Shown here one piece after another: positions 55,667 to 64,000 of a DNA stretch of 64,000 nt; the first letter of the stretch is position 1, and every line of letters starts with the position of its first letter. The notes beneath the pieces were generated by a model. That model saw only the letters and a list, made by a program, of their open reading frames with translations, did not search any database and had not been told where the DNA came from. The position numbers and the translations under genes are program-made. Source of the DNA: Phocaeicola_A sp963643925. GTDB taxonomy: Bacteria > Bacteroidota > Bacteroidia > Bacteroidales > Bacteroidaceae. The stretch spans positions 1 to 64,000 of the forward strand of contig CAVINS010000002.1 in NCBI GenBank assembly GCA_963643925.1, read 5' to 3'.

Positions 55667-55917
55667 ATGAAACTATACCCGATAGGCATACAGACTTTCG
55701 AACGGGTAGGGTAGACCTGGCGATGCTCACTACCACACGCCTCTATCTCATCGAACTGAAGCTGGACAAGGATGCCCGGACGGCCCTCTGTCAAATCGAC
55801 TTGAAGAATTACGCCCAACGCTTCGCCCTCTGTGGCAAACCTATCGTGAAGGTGGGTATCAACTTCGATATGGCGAGCAGCAACATCAGCGACTGGAAGA
55901 TTGAAGGAGCCATTTAA
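55667..55917 (+). pseudogene. DUF1703-type AAA ATPase gene with large internal deletion
   Basis: The 5' end (MKLYPIGIQTFERVG, then a stop) is typical of AAA-ATPase-like/DUF1703 proteins. After a short junction another frame gives TTRLYLIELKLDKDARTALCQ and KPIVKVGINFDMASSNISDW, the nuclease-like C-terminus that ends such proteins, with the E-x-K of the PD-(D/E)XK fold. The family is normally over 500 residues; here about 85% is missing. It appears to have been an intact gene with its own promoter, later collapsed by deletion. Confidence 0.85.
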
Positions 55918-56118
55918 AAACTAAAATAAAGTTTGAACGTCTCTTGGTTTTACCTTGCCTGAGAACGACTAAACAAATTTCTCAACCTGTCTTACATGTT
56001 TCGCTGCATCACTGCATTAGACTTTCTGAAAGAGGAGACGTGAATTATCTTCCCTAAATCACTCGGCATATAACGGAATGTTTGTACTTTTGTCATCCGA
56101 AAAAGGAGGAGACGCGTT

Positions 56119-57108
56119 ATGAAGCTACAGACTACCGTGGAACTGCCTACAGGACTGCCGTCCATAGACTTGGAACAGCGACTGCTGATGATGGGCTCGT
56201 GCTTTGCCGAGAACATGGGAACGCTGTTTGCCGAGCGGAAGTTCCGTGTAGACGTCAATCCCTTCGGAATACTCTATAACCCACTGTCCATCGCCAAAGC
56301 ACTGACTCGAATGCTCGACGGCAAGGCGTACGGAGCGGAGGAACTCTTCTTCTACCGCGAACAGTGGCACAGCTATATGCATCACGGCAGCTTCTCCGCT
56401 ACCACCAAGGAGAAGGCTCTGAACCAAATCAACAGCCGATTGCAGCAGACTGCTAAGACATTGCCGGAAACTGACTGGCTGATGCTGACCTTCGGCACGG
56501 CTTACGTCTACCGACTGAAGAGCACCGGTGAGGTGGTGAGCAACTGCCACCAATGTCCCGAGCGGGACTTTGTGCGTAGCCGGCTGACGGTGGAGGACAT
56601 TGTGGCGGTCTATCAACCTCTGATAGAACAACTGTCGGGCGTCAATGGCAAGCTGAAGGCGCTGTTCACCGTCAGCCCCATCCGTCACCTGCGCGACGGA
56701 CTGCATGCCAACCAACTGAGCAAGGCCACACTGCTGTTGGCCATCGACCGGTTGGTGGAGCTCTATCCCGACCGGCTCTTCTACTTCCCTTCCTACGAGA
56801 TAGTGATGGACGAGCTGCGCGACTACCGATTCTATGCCGACGACATGGCGCATCCGTCCGCTGTGACGGTGGCTTACCTGTGGGAGTGCATCGGGAAGAC
56901 TTTCTTTACCGAGGCCACCCGTAAGCTGACGGAGGAGGTGATGGCGGTGATGCGCGACGTGAACCATCGGCCGCTGCATCCCGAGAGTGAGGCGTACCGC
57001 AACTTTACACAACAGATTATCGATAAAATTGAAATACTTACCAAGAAATGTCCTTACCTGGACTTTCATAAAGAACTGGAACTATGTCATACACGATTGA
57101 ACAGATAG
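56119..57108 (+). CDS. GSCFA-domain protein
   Basis: A 329-residue protein with the family motif LLMMGSCFAENMG near the N-terminus and FGTAYVYR and FTVSPIRHLRDG further on, as in SGNH-like hydrolases (the latter holds the histidine). GSCFA proteins are conserved in Bacteroidota; their substrate is unknown, although a role on the cell envelope is plausible from its neighbour. Its end overlaps murF-alr by 25 bp, so the two are co-translated. Confidence 0.88.
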   Translation: MKLQTTVELPTGLPSIDLEQRLLMMGSCFAENMGTLFAERKFRVDVNPFGILYNPLSIAKALTRMLDGKAYGAEELFFYREQWHSYMHHGSFSATTKEKALNQINSRLQQTAKTLPETDWLMLTFGTAYVYRLKSTGEVVSNCHQCPERDFVRSRLTVEDIVAVYQPLIEQLSGVNGKLKALFTVSPIRHLRDGLHANQLSKATLLLAIDRLVELYPDRLFYFPSYEIVMDELRDYRFYADDMAHPSAVTVAYLWECIGKTFFTEATRKLTEEVMAVMRDVNHRPLHPESEAYRNFTQQIIDKIEILTKKCPYLDFHKELELCHTRLNR

Positions 57109-59549
57109 TGAGACTGATAGGGGCGGAGCGTGTGGGCCGCACCGAGGCCCGCATCGACTGGATACTGACCGACAGTCGGTCACTCTGTTTCCCGGAGGAG
57201 ACCTTGTTCTTCGCCCTGGAGACGAAACGCAACGACGGACACAAATATATCGCCGAACTGCACGAGCAGGGCGTGCACAACTTTGTGGTGAGCAAGCTGC
57301 CTACGGACATGGAGAACTATACGGACTGCAACTTCCTGAAGGTGCCTAGCCCATTGAAGGCGATGCAGAAGCTGGCGGAACACCACCGGGGCGAGTTCGA
57401 CATCCCCGTGATAGGCATCACTGGCAGCAACGGCAAAACCATCGTGAAGGAGTGGATCTACCAACTCATCAGTCCGGACAAAATCATCACCCGCTCGCCC
57501 CGTAGCTACAACTCACAGATAGGTGTGCCCCTCTCCGTGTGGCTGATGAATGAAGATACACAGTTGGCCATCTTCGAGGCCGGCATCTCTGAGATGGGCG
57601 AGATGGATGCCCTGCGCACCATCATCCAACCGACCATCGGCATCATCACCAACATCGGCGGCGCACACCAGGAGAACTTCCTCTCCCTGCAGGACAAGTG
57701 CATGGAGAAAGTGTCACTCTTCAAGGATTGCGACGTGATAGTCTACAACGGCGACAACGAGTTGATAAGCGATTGCGTATCGAAGACCGTATTCTCCGCC
57801 CGCGAGATAGCCTGGTCGATGAAGGACGACGAGCGACCTCTCTTCATCCAGTCCATCCACAAAGGTGAGACGGAGACCACGGTGGAGTACCGCTACCTGG
57901 GTATGAAGAACCAATACACCATACCGTTCATCGACGACGCCTCGGTGGAGAACTCGCTCAACTGCCTGGCTGTCTGCCTCTACCTGATGATAGAGCCTAA
58001 CGAGATAGCCCGACGGATGGCAGCCCTGGAGCCTGTGGCCATGCGGCTGGAGGTGAAGGAGGGAAAGAACGGTTGCACGCTCATCAACGACAGCTACAAC
58101 TCCGACCTCGCCTCGCTGGACATTGCGCTGGACTTCATGTCGCGCCGGCCGGACTGCAAAGGCCGCAAACGGACCCTCATCCTCTCCGATATATTGGAGA
58201 CAGGGCAGAGCTCCGCATTGCTCTACCGTAAGGTGGCCCAGTTGGCGGAGAGCCGTGGCATCGAGAAGATGATAGGTGTGGGCAAAGAAATATCCTCGTG
58301 CGCGTCGCGCTTCCCTATGGAGAAATACTTCTTCCCCAACACCGAGGCGCTGATGGAGTCGCAGGTGTTTGCCGACTTGCGCAACGAGGTGATACTGATA
58401 AAGGGCTCGCGCAACTTCCGTTTCGAGAAGCTGTCCGAGAACCTCGAGCTGAAGGTGCACGAGACGATACTGGAGATTAACCTCCATGCGGTGGTGGACA
58501 ATCTCAACTACTACCGTGGTATGCTGAAACCCGAGACCAAGATGGTCTGCATGGTGAAGGCGTCGGCCTATGGTGCCGGCTCCTACGAGGTGGCAAAGAC
58601 CTTGCAGGATCATCGGGTGGACTATCTGGCTGTGGCCGTAGCCGACGAAGGGTCCGACCTGCGCAAGGCGGGCATCACCTCCAACATCATCATCATGGAC
58701 CCCGAACTGACAGCCTTCAAGACGATGTTCGACTATAAGTTGGAACCGGAAGTGTATAGCTTCCACCTGCTGGATGCCCTCATCAAGGCAGCGGAGAAGG
58801 AGGGAGTGACCAACTTCCCCATCCACATAAAGCTCGACACGGGCATGCACCGGCTGGGATTCAGCCACGAAGAGATTCCGGCCTTGATACACCGGCTGAA
58901 GCAACAGACATCCGTCATCCCCAAGTCGGTGTTCTCTCATTTCGTGGGAAGCGACAGTGAGGACTTCGATAGCTTCACCCGCAAGCAGATAGACAGCTTC
59001 GTGGCCTCGTCCGACGAGCTGCAGGCGGCGTTCCCGCATAAGATATTGCGCCACATCTGCAACACGGCAGGCATCTCACGCTTCCCCGGAGCCCAGTTCG
59101 ACATGGTGCGCCTGGGTTTGGGACTCTATGGTGTGAACCCCATCAACAACGAGTTCATCCACCCGGTGAGCACCCTGAAGACTACCATTCTGCAGATTCA
59201 TGACGTGCCAAATGAAGAGACGGTGGGCTATAGCCGCAAGGGACGGCTAACGCGAGACTCACGTATTGCCGCGTTGCCTATCGGCTATGCCGACGGACTG
59301 AACCGCCACTTGGGCAACGGACACGGCTACTGCCTGGTGAACGGGCAGAAGGCTCCCTACGTGGGCAACATCTGCATGGACGTCTGCATGATAGACGTGA
59401 CAGGCATCGACTGCAAGGAGGGCGACAAGGCCATCATCTTCGGTCCGGAGCTGTCGGTGAGCCAGTTGGCACAGTGGCTCGACACCATCCCTTACGAGAT
59501 ACTGACCGGCATCTCGGGCAGGGTGAAACGGGTATACTTCCAAGACTAG
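57084..59549 (+). CDS. murF: Bifunctional MurF ligase-alanine racemase
   Basis: 821 residues. The first part (1-~455) is UDP-MurNAc-tripeptide:D-Ala-D-Ala ligase: ATP loop GITGSNGKTIVKEW, NIGGAHQENF, and LINDSYNSDLASLD. The second part (~460-821) is a PLP alanine racemase with K492 in MVKASAYGAGSYEV and EETVGYSRKGRL, RIAALPIGYADGLNR. One protein thus makes D-alanine and attaches the dipeptide to the peptidoglycan precursor. This fusion is typical of Bacteroidota. It is in an operon with the GSCFA gene and ends at a strong terminator. Confidence 0.95.
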   Translation: MSYTIEQIVRLIGAERVGRTEARIDWILTDSRSLCFPEETLFFALETKRNDGHKYIAELHEQGVHNFVVSKLPTDMENYTDCNFLKVPSPLKAMQKLAEHHRGEFDIPVIGITGSNGKTIVKEWIYQLISPDKIITRSPRSYNSQIGVPLSVWLMNEDTQLAIFEAGISEMGEMDALRTIIQPTIGIITNIGGAHQENFLSLQDKCMEKVSLFKDCDVIVYNGDNELISDCVSKTVFSAREIAWSMKDDERPLFIQSIHKGETETTVEYRYLGMKNQYTIPFIDDASVENSLNCLAVCLYLMIEPNEIARRMAALEPVAMRLEVKEGKNGCTLINDSYNSDLASLDIALDFMSRRPDCKGRKRTLILSDILETGQSSALLYRKVAQLAESRGIEKMIGVGKEISSCASRFPMEKYFFPNTEALMESQVFADLRNEVILIKGSRNFRFEKLSENLELKVHETILEINLHAVVDNLNYYRGMLKPETKMVCMVKASAYGAGSYEVAKTLQDHRVDYLAVAVADEGSDLRKAGITSNIIIMDPELTAFKTMFDYKLEPEVYSFHLLDALIKAAEKEGVTNFPIHIKLDTGMHRLGFSHEEIPALIHRLKQQTSVIPKSVFSHFVGSDSEDFDSFTRKQIDSFVASSDELQAAFPHKILRHICNTAGISRFPGAQFDMVRLGLGLYGVNPINNEFIHPVSTLKTTILQIHDVPNEETVGYSRKGRLTRDSRIAALPIGYADGLNRHLGNGHGYCLVNGQKAPYVGNICMDVCMIDVTGIDCKEGDKAIIFGPELSVSQLAQWLDTIPYEILTGISGRVKRVYFQD

Positions 59550-59564
59550 AACCAGACAATACCA

Positions 59565-59611
59565 AATAAAAAGAGAGCGTCTGCGGCAATCGCAGGCGCT
59601 CTCTTTTTATT
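59565..59611. terminator. Bidirectional terminator between murF-alr and oadB
   Basis: AAATAAAAAGAGAGCG/CTGCG pairs with CGCAG/GCGCTCTCTTTTTATTT; the stem is over 20 bp with one mismatch and flanks of A and T, so it can work for both converging operons. Confidence 0.9.
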
Positions 59612-59633
59612 TGGTGATATGTGTCTATCGATA

Positions 59634-60869
59634 TTACTGAAGGAAGGCAATCAGCACACCAGCAGCAACGGCAGAACCGATTACACCGGAGATGTTGCTG
59701 GACATACAGTAGTTGAGCACGTGGTTCTTCGGGTCGTACTTGGTAGCGATCTCGTTGCAGACACGGCTAGCCATAGGCACGGCGCTCAGACCGGTAGCGC
59801 CAATCAGCGGGTTGATCTTCTTCTTGCTGAAGAGATTCGCAACCTTCACGAACAGGATACCACCTGAGATGGAGAGCGCGAAGGCGAGGAATCCGCCAAT
59901 CACGATGCCGATGGTGGTCCAGTTGAGGAATGCGTCGACCGTCATGGTGGCACCCACGCAGAGGCCCAGGAAGATGGTGGCGGCATTCATGATGCTGTTG
60001 GCGGCAGCGTCGAACAAACGGCTTGTGTCGGTACCAATCTCCTTGATGAGGTTACCGAACATCAACATACCAATCAAAGGTACGGCTGTCGGCACGAACA
60101 GAGCCACGATGGTAGTTACCGCAATCGGGAACACAATCTTCAGCACGCGCAAGTTCTTGATCTCCGTCGTCGAAGGATAGAGTTTCTCCTGCTCCTTCAT
60201 GTTGATGAGCAACTCCTTCTTGGTGCAGAGCAGTTTCACCACCAACGGGATGATGACCGGCACCAATGCCATGTAGGAGTAGGCCGCGATGGCTATAGGA
60301 CCGAGCAAGTGCGGAGCCAACTTGATGGTAGTGAAGATGGCGGTAGGACCGTCAGCACCGCCGATGATACCCAGTGCGGCAGCCTCTTTCGGAGTGAATC
60401 CCATGAGGATCGCCACCAACAATACGGTGAAGATACCCAGCTGGGCGGCAGCACCGAAGATGGAGAGTCGCAGGTTGCGCAACATCGGGCCGAAGTCCGT
60501 CAAGGCACCTACACCCATGAAGATGACAGGCGGCAGGAAGCCGGTCTTGATCAACATGTAGTAGAGGAAGTTCATCAGACCCAAGTCGTGTGCAATCTCG
60601 TGCAACGGCATTTCCCAGATGTTCTTCATCACACCGTTGACGCAGACCATACCATTCTCGTCGGCCTGTATCACACCCATCTCACCTCCGGGGAAGTTGG
60701 CCAGCAACACACCGAATGCGATAGGGATGAGCAACAGCGGTTCGTAGTGCTTCTTGATACCAAGGTAGAGCAGCACGAACGCAATGGCGTACATTATCAG
60801 AAACGACGGGTCAGCAATGATGTTGCTGAAGGCCGTCATATCATACAGTTTTGCAAGTATTTCTTCCAT
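59634..60869 (-). CDS. oadB: Sodium-translocating oxaloacetate decarboxylase, beta subunit
   Basis: A 411-residue membrane subunit that decarboxylates carboxybiotin and exports sodium. Family marks: GALTDFGPMLRN, IIGGADGPTAIF and NYCMSSNISGVIGSAVAAG. Its ATG overlaps the oadA stop by one base (TAATG), so translation is coupled. Together with oadG and oadA it conserves energy as a sodium gradient; in Bacteroidota it may also work in reverse within succinate metabolism. Confidence 0.94.
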   Translation of the reverse strand: MEEILAKLYDMTAFSNIIADPSFLIMYAIAFVLLYLGIKKHYEPLLLIPIAFGVLLANFPGGEMGVIQADENGMVCVNGVMKNIWEMPLHEIAHDLGLMNFLYYMLIKTGFLPPVIFMGVGALTDFGPMLRNLRLSIFGAAAQLGIFTVLLVAILMGFTPKEAAALGIIGGADGPTAIFTTIKLAPHLLGPIAIAAYSYMALVPVIIPLVVKLLCTKKELLINMKEQEKLYPSTTEIKNLRVLKIVFPIAVTTIVALFVPTAVPLIGMLMFGNLIKEIGTDTSRLFDAAANSIMNAATIFLGLCVGATMTVDAFLNWTTIGIVIGGFLAFALSISGGILFVKVANLFSKKKINPLIGATGLSAVPMASRVCNEIATKYDPKNHVLNYCMSSNISGVIGSAVAAGVLIAFLQ

Positions 60870-62713
60870 TATCCAATTTTCATTATAACGTCATCCTCAG
60901 CAATAGAGTCTCCCGGGTTAGCGCAGATGGCTGTAATGGTTCCGTCGAACTCTGAGCGGATGGCATTGTAGGTTTTCATTGCTTCAATATAGCACAACAC
61001 GTCGCCGGCCTTCACTTGGTCGCCCACCTTCAGCGGGGTCTCTCCGGCGCTCTTCACGAGGAAGAACTTGCCCTCGAGCGGTGCGGCTACGTCCTTGCCC
61101 TCGCCGGTGATGGCTTTCTGCACATTGTCGTCGGCAGGTGTCAGGGTGGCAGCGTCCACTTCGCCGTAAGCCACAGTCACCTTGTAGGCCTGTCCGTTCA
61201 CGGACACGGTCAGTATCTTCGGCTGCTTCGGCTCTTCGGGCTTGAAGTCCTTCTCGGCATGACGTTTCTTCACATCCTCCAGGAACGCCTCTTTGGCCTG
61301 TCCGCTCTTGTATGCCTCGTACTGTGACGGGTGCATAGCGTACTCGAACAGCTCTTCGTCGTCCTGGCCGGTGTCCCATTTCTTCTCCTTCATCAGCGCG
61401 CGATACTTGTCGAGTGCATCGGGATAGTTGTCCTGCGGGTTGCCGGTGAAGAACTTGCGGCCCTCGCGCTCTGCCTTCTCGATGATTTCGGGAGCCAACT
61501 CACCCGGCAGCTTTCCAGCCTTGCCCAGAATCATGTCCCAGATATCGTCGGCTATCATGCCCCAGCGTTCTTTGCCCTTCTCCATAGCGATGACGTTCAT
61601 CAGCGCCACGTTCTTCACGTACTGGCTGAACGGTGTCACCAGGCAAGGATAGCCCAAGCGCGGCCATACGTAAGCCACCTCGTTGAACAACTTGATGAGC
61701 AGCTCGTCCTGTGTCATGAACGGCTGGTTGTGTTTTGCCTTGTATTTGTTGATGGACTCCAGGTTGCTCTCGAGGTCGGCCATCAGGCTTCCCATCATAC
61801 CGCCGGGGAGTCCCGGGCCGATGAGCAGGGAGTTCATCATGCGGTTCTTCGGACTGATGTAGAGACCGAGGAAGTCATCCATGAAACTTTGAATCAAAGT
61901 ACGTGCCTTCATGTAAGCCTCCATGTTCACCTCGGGAACGATGAAGCCAGCGTCCTTCAGCATAGCCTGCACGCTGAGTACATCGGCATGTCCGGTACCC
62001 CATGAGAGCGGCTCCATGCCTACGTCCACATAGTCGCAGCCGGCCTTGCAGACTTCCAGAATAGAGGTCATGTTGAAGCCCGGTGTAGCGTGGCTATGGT
62101 ACTGGATAGGTGTGTCGGGGTGAGCGGCCTTGATGCCGGCCACAATCTTACCCAGTGTCACGGGGCGGCCGATGCCGGCCATATCCTTGATGCAAATCTC
62201 GTCGGCGCCAGCCTTGATGAGTTCGTCTGCCATGTTCACGTAATACTCTACCGTGTGAACCGGAGAGAAGGTGATGCAGAGCGAGCATTGTGAGATCATG
62301 CCGGCTGCGTGAGCATATTCGATGGAAGGAATGATGTTGCGTGTGTCGTTCAGACCGCAGAATGTACGGGTGATGTCCGTGCCTTGAGCCTTCTTCACTT
62401 TGTAGAAGAGCTTGCGCACGTCAGCGGGTACGGGGCTCATGCGCAGACCGTTGAGAGCGCGGTCCAGCATGTGGGTCTGTATGCCTGCCTCGTGGAATGG
62501 CTTTGTCCATTCACGTACGGCTTTGTTAGGGTTCTCTCCGAAGAGGAGGTTGACTTGCTCAAAACCTCCGCCATTGGTTTCTACTCGGGCGAAGCAGCCC
62601 ATCTCGATGATAGCCGGGGCTACTTTCACTAATTGGTCGACACGTGGTACGTACTTACCGGCAGACTGCCACATGTCGCGAAATACTAGACTGAATTTAA
62701 CTTCTCTTTTCAT
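60869..62713 (-). CDS. oadA: Oxaloacetate decarboxylase alpha subunit with biotin domain
   Basis: 614 residues. An N-terminal HMGL-like carboxyltransferase barrel (VFRDMWQSAGKYVPRVD; CIKDMAGIGRP; YHSHATPGF) is followed by a conserved PYC_OADA domain and, after a linker, the biotinyl domain with K580 in YIEAMKTYNA. The usual RDxHQS reads RDMWQS here and the biotin motif is EAMKT, not EAMKM. The same architecture is called pyruvate carboxylase subunit B; the OadG and OadB neighbours decide for the sodium pump. Confidence 0.9.
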   Translation of the reverse strand: MKREVKFSLVFRDMWQSAGKYVPRVDQLVKVAPAIIEMGCFARVETNGGGFEQVNLLFGENPNKAVREWTKPFHEAGIQTHMLDRALNGLRMSPVPADVRKLFYKVKKAQGTDITRTFCGLNDTRNIIPSIEYAHAAGMISQCSLCITFSPVHTVEYYVNMADELIKAGADEICIKDMAGIGRPVTLGKIVAGIKAAHPDTPIQYHSHATPGFNMTSILEVCKAGCDYVDVGMEPLSWGTGHADVLSVQAMLKDAGFIVPEVNMEAYMKARTLIQSFMDDFLGLYISPKNRMMNSLLIGPGLPGGMMGSLMADLESNLESINKYKAKHNQPFMTQDELLIKLFNEVAYVWPRLGYPCLVTPFSQYVKNVALMNVIAMEKGKERWGMIADDIWDMILGKAGKLPGELAPEIIEKAEREGRKFFTGNPQDNYPDALDKYRALMKEKKWDTGQDDEELFEYAMHPSQYEAYKSGQAKEAFLEDVKKRHAEKDFKPEEPKQPKILTVSVNGQAYKVTVAYGEVDAATLTPADDNVQKAITGEGKDVAAPLEGKFFLVKSAGETPLKVGDQVKAGDVLCYIEAMKTYNAIRSEFDGTITAICANPGDSIAEDDVIMKIG

Positions 62714-62765
62714 ACTTACGTTCTTTGATTCCTTGTGCTTTTGTTTTTTAGATTTGATTAGTTTG

Positions 62766-63017
62766 TTAGAGTTTCTCTATCTTCACCACTTTACCTTTAC
62801 CGTGGGTCAGTACGTCCACTGCGGCTTTGATGGCGGCAACAGAGCTGTTGTCGGCAATGGCACGTTGCTGAGAGGGTTGCTTGTGTTCCTCTTCAGGCGC
62901 AAACTTGTTGACCAACGTAATGAGGAGTTTGCTCAGATAGATTACGATGAGTAGGATAATGAATACGGAGACCATACCCACCACCAACAGGAGTAATCCA
63001 ATTCCCAAATTGTCCAT
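62766..63017 (-). CDS. oadG: Oxaloacetate decarboxylase gamma-like subunit
   Basis: An 83-residue protein with one N-terminal helix (GIGLLLLVVGMVSVFIILLIVIYL) and a charged, soluble tail (APEEEHKQPSQQ ... GKVVKIEKL), as in OadG, which anchors the complex. It lies 52 bp before oadA as the first gene of the operon. Confidence 0.85.
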   Translation of the reverse strand: MDNLGIGLLLLVVGMVSVFIILLIVIYLSKLLITLVNKFAPEEEHKQPSQQRAIADNSSVAAIKAAVDVLTHGKGKVVKIEKL

Positions 63018-63276
63018 ATTACTTCTTTAAATTATAAGGTTAATGACTAAGTATTTTCATTTGATAAAAAATCGTCCGAAATTACTCATTCTAGCATTTT
63101 TCGAAAAATAATTTGTGTTAAATAGTCATTAAAAGGCGAAGATAAGTTCAAATGTAGTGAATTACAGGGGAGTATGCATGGCGTCTTTTCCGTACCGAAA
63201 GGGCACGTCCGGACTGCTATACCGATGTATAATAAGGTATAGACTGGAATGCCTGGACGTGTGCCGGCACTCTGTC
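63018..63276. other. Intergenic region upstream of oadG
   Basis: The part next to oadG should hold its promoter; no exact TAnnTTTG is seen (TAATTTCG is near). The other part carries the hairpin at 63202-63265 at the end of the ABC gene. Confidence 0.5.
63202..63265 (-). terminator. Imperfect long hairpin after the ABC transporter gene
   Basis: GGCACGTCC pairs with GGACGTGTGCC, and inside it TATACC with GGTATA, around a loop containing TATAATAA. It is 11 bp beyond the stop of the ABC gene. Confidence 0.55.
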
Positions 63277-64000
63277 CTACAGGCTTTGCATGTCGTGCAA
63301 CCGCTTGTAGTAGCCGTTCAGGGCAATCAGCTCCTCGTGTTTGCCACGCTCCACGATGCGTCCTTCGTGCAGCACGCATATTTCGTCGGCATTCTTGATA
63401 GTGGAGAGACGGTGGGCTATGGCGATGGTGGTGCGGGTCTTCATGAGTCGTTCGAGCGCCTCCTGCACCAGTCGCTCCGACTCGGTGTCGAGTGCGGAGG
63501 TGGCCTCGTCGAGGATGAGGATGGGCGGGTTCTTCAGTATGGCGCGTGCGATGCTGATGCGCTGACGTTGTCCGCCGGAGAGCTTGTTGCCGCGGTCGCC
63601 GATGTTGGTGTTGTAGCCCTCTTCCTTCTCCATTATGAAGTCGTGGGCGTTGGCTATCTTGGCGGCTTCGATGACCTGCTCCATAGTTGCCCCTTCCACA
63701 CCGAAGGCGATGTTGTTGAAGAAGGTATCGTTGAATAGGATGGCCTCTTGGTTCACGTTTCCGATGAGACTGCGAAGGTCGGCTATGCGAGTATCCTTGA
63801 TGTTGATGCCGTCGATGGTGATGGTTCCTTGTTGCACGTCGTGGTAGCGGGGCAGAAGGTCCACTAGGGTGGACTTGCCCGAGCCGGATTGTCCCACCAG
63901 TGCCACGGTCTTCCCTTTGGGTATGGTGAGGTTGATGTCCTCGAGCACCGGCTTCTTGCCGTCGTAGCTGAAGGTGATGTCCTTGAAGGTGATGTTGTCC
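63277..64000 (-). CDS. MsbA-like ABC exporter, ATP-binding part (partial)
   Basis: The window ends inside this gene; about 240 C-terminal residues are visible, starting DNITFKDITFSYDGKKPVLE. Seen are Walker A GQSGSGKST, Q-loop, signature LSGGQRQRI, Walker B ILILDEATSALD and the H-loop IAHRLST. The sequence is typical of fused membrane/ATPase exporters of lipid A or drugs; the membrane half is outside the window. Confidence 0.9.
   Translation of the reverse strand, partial: DNITFKDITFSYDGKKPVLEDINLTIPKGKTVALVGQSGSGKSTLVDLLPRYHDVQQGTITIDGINIKDTRIADLRSLIGNVNQEAILFNDTFFNNIAFGVEGATMEQVIEAAKIANAHDFIMEKEEGYNTNIGDRGNKLSGGQRQRISIARAILKNPPILILDEATSALDTESERLVQEALERLMKTRTTIAIAHRLSTIKNADEICVLHEGRIVERGKHEELIALNGYYKRLHDMQSL

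Overview
The window comes from a Gram-negative member of the Bacteroidales (phylum Bacteroidota). The evidence is SusC/SusD pairs, a hybrid two-component regulator, lipoproteins with an acidic export signal after the cysteine, a fused MurF-alanine racemase, an IS1380-type transposase like those of Bacteroides, and -7 boxes of the form TAnnTTTG in front of many genes. Most of the window is GC-rich. The stretch from about 22 kb to 31 kb is visibly richer in AT, and the SusCD block that follows is intermediate, which suggests an acquired or mosaic segment. I do not assign a genus.

Layout: 0-22 kb holds the 5' tip of a DUF1703-type AAA ATPase gene (left edge), a BNR-propeller/MORN lipoprotein, two tandem SLC13-type permeases, two secreted GH51 arabinofuranosidases, a pbuX-xpt purine salvage operon, and an amino-acid fermentation set (iorA-iorB-aminotransferase-CoA transferase). 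It ends with a 1353-residue hybrid two-component regulator. From 22 to 30 kb come an AAA_14/DUF4143 ATPase preceded by an exact 33-bp-period repeat array, an IS1380-family element, GH39 and GH35 glycosidases, and a wrecked heparinase II/III-type gene.

30-55 kb is a polysaccharide utilisation region. One minus-strand operon carries SusC, SusD, a surface glycan-binding protein and an alginate-lyase-fold lipoprotein. A membrane regulator with an AraC helix-turn-helix but no kinase or receiver lies upstream. Plus-strand genes then encode fimbrillin/Ig-like/DUF4979 lipoproteins, an intact heparinase II/III-type lyase, a small secreted protein, GH97, hexokinase, an MFS sugar porter and a GH88 unsaturated glucuronyl hydrolase. 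The lyases plus GH88 imply a uronic-acid-containing glycan that also carries neutral sugars removed by GH39, GH35 and GH97; the exact substrate cannot be read from sequence. 55-64 kb is household: a DUF1703 remnant, GSCFA, MurF-Alr, the sodium-pumping oxaloacetate decarboxylase (OadG-A-B) and the end of an MsbA-like ABC exporter.

The most interesting signals are: (1) a direct repeat around GGATAA, half-sites exactly 22 bp apart, sitting 35-36 bp upstream of the -7 box at three PUL promoters, a candidate operator for the kinase-less regulator; (2) a 201-bp perfect inverted repeat in the 3' parts of two glycan-binding genes, bracketing 11.4 kb with SusC, SusD and the regulator, so that recombination could invert the PUL core; (3) the four-unit 33-bp array before the AAA_14 gene; and (4) two arrays of 22-bp units built on ACAATCGATTGT about 53 kb apart. 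All gene calls rest on reading the sequence; no database search was run.
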